Shown in pieces: positions 58,001 through 64,000 of a DNA stretch of 64,000 bases (positions are counted from its first letter, which is position 1; each line of letters begins with the position of its first letter). The DNA lies in the NCBI RefSeq assembly GCF_964340395.1, contig NC_135556.1, positions 4,829,501 through 4,893,500 on the forward strand, written 5' to 3'. The stretch is from Glandiceps talaboti. Its lineage: Eukaryota; Hemichordata; Enteropneusta; Spengelidae. The notes under the pieces are model-generated. The model searched no databases and was not told the DNA's origin. It saw nothing but the letters and a program-made list of their open reading frames with translations. Position numbers and translations under genes: made by a program.

Positions 58001-60064
58001 CTGTAACATATTGCTATGAGTGACGTCATTCTATTAAAATCCAACCACTGTGTATTTCAGATGTCAATGATAATTCTTTTGGGGGTACCACATGTATACA
58101 TTTTGGAAAGGGGATATGGGAAAGGTGGGAATATGAACAGGGAAAGGAAGAATGAAAGAAAACAAGGAAACGTGTCTCCAATAACTATATTGAAATGTAA
58201 ACCGTGCACACACATACAACTTCATTTATATTCCTCAGTCTGTCCAATTGTCCGATTAATTTTTCAAATTGAAATAAAACGACAAAACAGCAATTGCAAA
58301 TTGCTTTCTTTCTATGATCACCAGGATGTAGTGGTGTTGCTGTAGGATGTGAAAGTGGAGCCATTCCTGATAGTCAGATTACAGCCAGTTCTAACTATGG
58401 GTGGAATTACTATTCCAGTCAAGGTCGTCTAAACTGGGCCAGGGGTGGCTATTCGTACTCATGGTGCTCAGCCTCCAACTCGGTTGGTCAGTGGCTACAA
58501 GTAGACATTGGGTCTGTTAAGATGGTAACTCAAGTCGCTACTCAGGTACAGTAACTTTTATTTATGATTGGCAATTTACGTCGTGCTATGTTTGTTAAAG
58601 ATAGCGGAATACAAGTGTTTTGTCATGTGATATCGCAAGTGTAAAATCCTAATATATATATATATATGTTCTTTTACAGGGACGTGGAGACGCTAGCCAA
58701 TGGGTTACTGCTTATAAATTATACTATGGTGATACGAGTACTTGGGCGTATGTTTACGAGGATAATGGCTCTCAGAAGGTAAATAATGTTGTCCTATAAA
58801 CTAAATGTCTCTGAATTACCTCTCCTTTATGTATGTAGACAGGTTTTAGAATTAATCATCAAATAATGATAAAATATTGATTAAATAACTTCAAAATAAG
58901 GATAAAACCGTCAGTTAATAATAAAATAATGATAACATCGTCAAATAATGATATAATACATCAAAATTGTCATTGATCATATGCATCCCTTACACAACTC
59001 TTTTGATAAGCTCCCATCTGGACGCCGTTACAGAATGCCTCTTTAAAGAATCGTTCGTTCCAACAGCTGTGTCAATATTATACTAATTGTAAAGACAATT
59101 TTAAACTCACGGAATTTTACTGTACTTGTTTAAAATATTGTAAATTGTATTTCGAGCATAAAGACAAAATTTCCGCATTTATATACGGATAATAAAGTTA
59201 TTGCATTGAATAAAACCGTCAGTTAATTTATAAAATAATGATAACATCGTCAAATAATGATAAATATTGATTAAATACAAAATCGTAATGAAACAGTCAA
59301 TTAATTATAAATAATAATAAAATAATTATAGTTTTATGAATTACTATTGAAATAATTGCTAAATAAAGGTAAACGTGATATAATGGGAATTAGATGATTA
59401 AATATAACAAAATCATATATAGAGGAATTCTAATTTGGCGGGGATCTCACCCCATATTGATATAGTTACTATAGGCCTGCATGTAGTCGTTTTTTCAACG
59501 TTCACTGGAGATGATCGATCACAGTGCATAGACAAGAATAGGTTGTCTGTATCGTATACAGTTGCAATATCAGGATATGGCAGCCATTTTGATTTTCATT
59601 ACAATGTGTTGACCACAATAATATCTGTAAGTAAAAATATTGCTTCATATTGCGGAATGGAGAATATCATGAACATGAACAAACTTTATTCAAACGACAA
59701 CTATGATGGTTTTTTATTTTGTTCAACTTTGAGTAGCAGTCTTTTGTGGCAGAGACAAAATAACACTAGCATACAGACAACTTTCAATTTGTTTAAATGT
59801 ACTAAAGACATGTCCTCAAAGAATCTCACGGATATCGAAGGTTATGTCTGAAATAATACTTTCAAACCGACGTCCCAAATCCCTGTTTTTAATGAAACAA
59901 TTATTTTTCGTTTTCAGGTTTTTTCAGCAAACTGGAACAGCCATACGATAGTTTACCATGCCCTGGGTGATAAGTCCTTTATAGGGCGTTACGTACGTTT
60001 CGTGGTTCAATCTTGGTATAGTCATATGTCGATGAGAGTTGAAGTCTACGCATGCAACGGATAG
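49803..60064 (+). CDS. Secreted PAN/apple-EGF-sushi-discoidin protein, copy 2
   Basis: Six exons: 49803-50144, 56081-56210, 57196-57372, 58325-58545, 58680-58778 and 59918-60064. The sum is 1116 nt (371 aa plus TAG) with consistent phases. The start at 49803 gives a compact signal peptide ([16 protein letters not shown]); an in-frame ATG at 49770 is possible but would add an odd N-terminus. Domain order and exon phases equal copy 1. The PAN/apple mature part is identical in protein to copies 1 and 3. The EGF domain has seven cysteines rather than six. The sushi domain has four cysteines. The discoidin domain spans the last three exons, with RGD at the start of exon 5. The first intron is 5.9 kb and holds LINE fragments. 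The sushi exon donor begins a 43-48 bp minisatellite. Probably a secreted lectin-like or adhesion protein; the role is inferred. Confidence 0.9.
50145..54360 (+). other. Intron 1 of lectin copy 2, left part
   Basis: 50184-50440 looks like a decayed relative of the PAN exon (RLTC-like and ATGCTATCT..GAAATGG..TTGTCATACTTG matches in order). (CAGT)n lies at about 51340-51364 and (GT)n at 51941-52019. A fragment related to the AGGGAGC element is near 52521. Nothing else was recognised. Confidence 0.5.
51941..52019. repeat. (GT)n microsatellite
   Basis: About 78 bp of GT with a few GC interruptions, in intron 1 of lectin copy 2. Confidence 0.95.
54361..54780 (+). mobile_element. LINE 3' end fragment
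   Basis: The translation contains [20 protein letters not shown] followed by [11 protein letters not shown], a hallmark of the C-terminal region of many animal LINE ORF2 proteins. The frame is broken after this, with recognisable downstream remnants, and the fragment ends with GGGCGCTATATTAATC and a T/A-rich tail. It is an old, 5'-truncated copy in intron 1 of lectin copy 2. Confidence 0.75.
54790..55735 (-). mobile_element. LINE reverse transcriptase fragment
   Basis: On the minus strand the frames encode reverse transcriptase blocks: [20 protein letters not shown], then [37 protein letters not shown], and further on [18 protein letters not shown]. These are the fingers and palm of a non-LTR (jockey/CR1-like) element. 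Reading passes between frames, so it is a dead copy; a 3' part and an endonuclease were not seen. It lies tail to tail with the LINE fragment at 54361-54780. Confidence 0.82.
55737..55802. repeat. (ATGT)n microsatellite
   Basis: About 15 ATGT units directly following the LINE reverse transcriptase fragment. Confidence 0.95.
56349..56946. mobile_element. Foldback element with a tandemly amplified left end
   Basis: Left: about four copies of a unit of roughly 57 bp containing AGCTAAAATGATGTAGG and TTGGTGTTTCACTCATG (56349-56560). Right: one inverted copy of the same motif, CATGAGTGAAACACCAAGGC and CATCATTTTAGCTGTA (about 56904-56945). It lies between the EGF and sushi exons of lectin copy 2. 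A 45-bp direct repeat (about 56786-56870) is inside it. Confidence 0.7.
57373..57965 (+). repeat. Splice-donor minisatellite at the sushi exon of copy 2
   Basis: The sushi exon ends at 57372 and the first unit starts with its GTAAGT donor. Thirteen more donor-like sites follow at 57421, 57466, 57510, 57553, 57596, 57644, 57687, 57730, 57773, 57816, 57859, 57907 and 57955. Spacing is 43-48 bp. Most units read AACTTATACTG then GTGAGTCATTGCTATATT, resembling the exon end plus donor. The last unit (CCAACTTTATTAGTAAGTC) is closest to the true junction. Confidence 0.93.
58955..59209 (+). mobile_element. LINE 3' end fragment flanked by about 52-bp direct repeats
   Basis: The translation gives [11 protein letters not shown] and, in a second frame, [13 protein letters not shown] before a stop, a pattern common at the C-terminus of animal LINE ORF2. 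The fragment ends with AATAAAGTTATTGCATTG. Flanking repeats (58902-58952 and 59210-59262) are nearly identical. It lies in the last intron of lectin copy 2. Severely 5'-truncated and frameshifted. Confidence 0.7.
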
Positions 60065-60899
60065 TTGTTATGTTAACATAAATAATTTTGCTGTACACGA
60101 TATATTTGTTTCATAAATCATTGTCTTTGAGCAGAAAATATGGATTATATACCCTAGTCCTTCTACGTCACTGGTTCTGTCGTGCTCGAAACCTGAGTCA
60201 AAATGGCCGAACTTCAAATCGGTGATTTTTGATAAACCATGCTTAGGGAGGTATAATTATATTATTCCCCAATATTTTTCTTCATACATCTGGAACATAC
60301 CTGTTATATAAGGGTTTGGTAATGCAATATAAGCTTATATGTCTAGTTCTGTTCCATACTAAGGTGGCATATGAGGTATAGCATATAAGGTCATTTGACT
60401 CGACTAGGAGGTTCTGTATCGTAACTTTTTTAGTAGATTAGTCATACTTTACTTCATGTCATTATAATAAACTACAAACAAACAACCAAACAAACAAATA
60501 TGCATGGGTAAATGTATTCGTATACATGTATATAATGTATATACGGGGTGAAATAGTATACACTATGTTTCCATATATATTCTCATCCATACGACTAATC
60601 TTCCAATAGATTGGTTGGATAGAAATACTCACCATTTTATATTTCAAGATGTTTTTTTATTATCAAAGAGTATATCAGCCCCAAAAGATTTTGTTTCTTT
60701 TTCCGAAATCCTGTCATTAAATAAAAGAAATTTTAAAATGCACGTTTATACATGATTTGTATGTTTTATTGTGTGCTCATTAAAATCATAGACATCAATA
60801 TAATAGCTTATTCTTTTTTAGTTCTGTATTGAATTCTATATTCAGTTCCAACGTCGTAAACCTCATACCTCTTTACGGCATCGACCGGAAGCAGAAATA
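60065..60899. other. Flank between lectin copy 2 and the copy 3 duplication
   Basis: 60150-60310 is a partial family B foldback copy (GTCACTGGTTCTGTCGTG, then CCCCAATATTTTTCTTCAT). 60590-60899 is homologous to 48890-49145 upstream of copy 2, marking the start of the tandem duplication. No exon was recognised. Confidence 0.6.
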
Positions 60900-62904
60900 C
60901 AGTACCGTAGCCTGCTGGTGGGCAAGGGGTGCAGCTGCCCCCCCCCCCCCTGAGATTTTGGAAAAAAGAAATAAAAAAGCTACTTTTTGAATACATAGCG
61001 ATGCTATTAAAATCGTTATCTACGTGACGATTCCTAGTATGCGCGATTTAAATGGACAGTTCACTAAAGTGACTGTACACTGCTGACTCCTGGCTAATAT
61101 GTATCTTATATTGCTATTGTACCCTGACTTAACTTTGAATAAAAATGTGTCCAGTTAAAAATTATAACTTTTTTGCAGCAAATTAAAATTTCTTGGTGTG
61201 GGAAAGTACAAAAGAACTGTGCATTTTCCGCGAGTAACAGTCGTCTTGAAAGTCTCCTTCATTTTAAGATAGCAAGTCGCAATTATAATGTCAGCGAGTG
61301 AAACTCAAAAAAAGACTGGAAAAGTCGTTCAACGTGAGGTCGCCTGCTATGCTGCATGCAGTAACTCCGAAGATGCGCTCGATCTCATTTACATCTTGTT
61401 CCTTATATTGAAACATTTACTGATAAAACGACAGACCTGTTTTTGGAATATTTTGTGGCCCTGAAAAACTATTAAACCAGGTACGCAGTTTAAGATCCAC
61501 TCTTTGAAGATCCACTTTCAATAATTGTGTTCGACGTTGTCTTTGGTTAAAATGTTGTTTGATATAATTATCTCATTGCACACTGACACTAGCGTTTTTC
61601 CTCAATTCATTTTGAAGCGACAATTTGCTATGGAAAGAATGGCCTTGAATTTGTAAACAGAGCTGTACCTTCGACATCAAAATCCAAACTTCAATTTCTA
61701 TTATAATCAGTGATAATGACAAGGAGAATTCACTGAGTTCACCTTGGGTTCTGACATAAACGAGGCCATAACAGTTTTGGGAGTGGGTAAAGAAAATGAT
61801 CATTTTGTTGTGTTACTTATTTGAGAAAGCACCATCCATATTTTTACTTTGAATATGACATCTTTCCGGCAACTACCTTGAAAGATGCGACAGTAGGCCA
61901 GAAAAAATGAAAAAGCTGTTCAACTTACCCATATATTTTTTCTTCTGGGGATTGGCAATATATCCTCATGCGGGCTTCGCATTTCTTTTCAAAATTAAGG
62001 ATATTTCTTTATATTTTTCTGAATAGTACATGTAACAATATACATTTGAGTCTATTCCAAATTATATAATATCTTATACAGTGGTTTACTTGGCTCTGAT
62101 GTTGCATTCAAGCATGAATTGAGATTAAATATCCAATGTGCACTAAAAAGAATTGAACAAAAGTTTACAACCATTGGGCCATCAAAAGTCTGAAAGTCTT
62201 GAAATGTTTTGCTCTTTATTCGGGATTTTTTGGAACGAAATTAAACTTCAGGAGAAGTAATTTACCATGCGCACATCCGCATAATATCTTTCAGCTTCGC
62301 CGCTACAAAATACACTTCCAGATAATATGTAATACATAGCATAATTGTTTCAATTCTGGTATTTTATTATGTCTATGGTTTGATATTTTATGCCTCTAAA
62401 TGGCCTCCTACACTGTCTTATTTTGGAGTTGTCTCCTTCCAGTGCATCATTGTACCATATGATTTTATATCTCCACTGTAGTGTAGGTGACAGAAGCCTG
62501 AGAAGGGGTGGCTAAAATAATGCTTGAGTTTCAATTGGCGGGGCTTAACATTTTTTAGAAGAGAGGGTGCGAGGAACTACACCATTTGTTTAACTATAAA
62601 TTGTGTACATTTCCTAACTGTAGCTATGCAGACAAATTGCATGAGATAGTATCAAGATGACTAAGTTCTATCTAAACCCGACCTGAAATATTTTGCTGTC
62701 ATTATATATGGTTTGTTTTATCCTTGTCAAGCATTGTGAAAAAAATGAAATCGACCTACTTACCCGATATGATGGGTTAGGTTACCTGTTGACATGCATA
62801 TTTATGTAAATTAGCACTTTTCTAAATTTTAAATGCCTGATTGCACCAAGACAAAGTTCTGCGCCCCCCCCCCCCCCCGGCAATTTGGTCAGGCTACGGT
62901 CTTG
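60900..62904. mobile_element. hAT-like DNA transposon remnant
   Basis: The left end CAGTACCGTAGCCTG is matched by the inverted right end CAGGCTACGGTCTTG (13 of 15), each followed inward by C-rich blocks (about 60940-60950 and 62863-62879). CAG-starting ends with such C-rich subterminal blocks are common in hAT elements. About 2 kb with no intact transposase frame. No 8-bp duplication is visible at the edges. Compared with copy 2, about 175 bp of the duplicated flank is absent here. Confidence 0.6.
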
Positions 62905-63382
62905 AATGTGGATTCTATTACCCACTGGAAAACAAAAGAAACTCGCCAGACAACCGATGATGTTAGCAGTATAGTGAAAACCTCATACGAATCGATTTTA
63001 GAAATCGATCCAAGAAACTTACGTACAATTCGTAGGACCCCTTGAGTTACTCCTAATTGGTTCAATAACCATCACGGTACAACTAACTATAAGAGACTCA
63101 AAACTATTTTTCATGACTTTTTTCATTCAAATAACTCCTTTGCTCTGTCTATTTGTGTTAAATAGTCCTTTAAGAAGTTATTCTGACAAAGTATGAGAAA
63201 TTGTGAACTTACGAGATATTTATACTAAATAAACGATATTTTAATCTATGTTCAGCTCCAGACCGGACTTAAAATCTGAGGTACATGTAAGAAAGACTTA
63301 GGGTGTCACCCTCGGTAACATTCATTGACGGATTTTCCAAAAGACCATTTTGTTCGTGATTTTTTTTTATGCTTTCTTCGTC
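62903..63382 (+). promoter_or_regulatory. Duplicated upstream region of lectin copy 3
   Basis: Nearly identical to 49321-49802 upstream of copy 2 (offset about 13,580 bp). It must contain the proximal promoter if transcription starts close to the gene; no confident TATA box or start site was placed. The CRE-like palindrome present at copy 2 is changed here. Confidence 0.45.
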
Positions 63383-63724
63383 ATGTTTAGGATAATTATC
63401 TTGGTCTTCCTCTTTGGAGTGGTTTATTGCAATGATGAAGACAACTTTGTTAATATTCGGCTTACCTGTCACCGATCGTCCTATATGGTATCCATCGAGA
63501 AACACGAAACCAACTTCGTCTACCTTGGTGGGGTGTACGAAAACAAGACGGCACGAAGTCTTGGAGAGTGTGTATCATTCTGTATCAAAAGTGACGACTG
63601 TGAATCTCTGAATTTCTGGAAGACCGAATCTCTGTGTCAACTAAACAGCGATGCTATCTACGAAATGGGACAATTGTCATACTTGTATGGAGGCAAATAC
63701 AGACAGTTGGGTGAAACACACCAG
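63383..63724 (+). CDS. Secreted PAN/apple-EGF-sushi-discoidin protein, copy 3, exon 1 only
   Basis: First exon (signal peptide plus PAN/apple domain, 114 codons) of a third family member, cut by the window end. It starts at the same ATG context as copy 2 and ends CAG followed by GTATGA at 63725. The translation is identical to copy 2 exon 1; the few nucleotide changes are synonymous. The intron that follows also matches copy 2 to the window edge. The remaining exons (EGF, sushi, discoidin) are expected downstream but not seen. Confidence 0.85.
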
Positions 63725-64000
63725 GTATGAACTTATACTGAAAACAACAAGAAACTGTATGATATGATTTTTTTTCACCCGAGGAATAATTCTGCTGATT
63801 GTCGATTAACATGTTGCCCAGGTTTCACCTGTCAGTTACATAATCTAAGATCAGGCCAGGCGGTAACATTGGACTTTAGAAAAACCTTATACATAGACAG
63901 TTTTGAGCTCCTGGGTGAAAAACTGAAAAAATATATCATGCAGATTTTTTTGTGGTCAGTATATTTGCTATGCTATCTGTATGAAATGGCTTATTTGTCA

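Noticed and set aside
60150-60310. Extra exon after the end of lectin copy 2
   Set aside because: The sequence matches foldback family B and has no open frame linked to the gene.

Overview
The window looks like the nuclear genome of an animal, probably a marine invertebrate deuterostome such as a hemichordate or cephalochordate. The signs are long AT-rich introns with standard GT-AG junctions, dense microsatellites, intronic minisatellites, many short foldback (MITE-like) elements, a tRNA-derived SINE and pieces of LINEs. The species guess is inference only. No bacterial, phage, CRISPR, LTR-retrovirus or Polinton signal was seen.

Layout. (1) 183-4975, plus strand: the last eight exons of WDR19/IFT144, a subunit of the ciliary intraflagellar transport A complex. 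(2) 7639-24080, plus strand: a complete ten-exon gene for an ankyrin-repeat DHHC palmitoyltransferase (534 aa), with a 1.25 kb array of a 41-bp satellite in its intron 8. (3) 24.1-28.8 kb: gene-free, with a large foldback, a 76-bp tandem array, a MITE and a long (TC)n tract. (4) 28794-36643, minus strand: copy 1 of a secreted PAN/apple-EGF-sushi-F5/8C (discoidin) protein. (5) 38773-47428, minus strand: a nine-exon gene for a 719-aa secreted or GPI-anchored protein of unrecognised family, with three foldback copies in its first two introns. (6) 49803-60064, plus strand: copy 2 of the PAN-EGF-sushi-discoidin gene. (7) 63383 to the window end, plus strand: exon 1 of copy 3, about 13.58 kb downstream of copy 2 exon 1 and nearly identical to it.

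How the genes relate. WDR19 and the DHHC enzyme are housekeeping genes with no evident link to the rest. The second half is a small multigene cluster of secreted lectin-like proteins: one inverted copy and two direct copies around an unrelated surface-protein gene. The mature PAN exon differs among the three copies only at synonymous positions, while the signal peptide and the discoidin loops differ.

The most unusual signal is at the sushi exon of this family. Its 5' splice site is the first unit of a tandem minisatellite. Copy 2 carries 14 evenly spaced donor-like sites in sense orientation, each preceded by a copy of the exon end; copy 1 carries about six units, some with a decayed GT. A satellite at the other end of an intron (22.0-23.3 kb) carries perfect donor motifs on the antisense strand instead.
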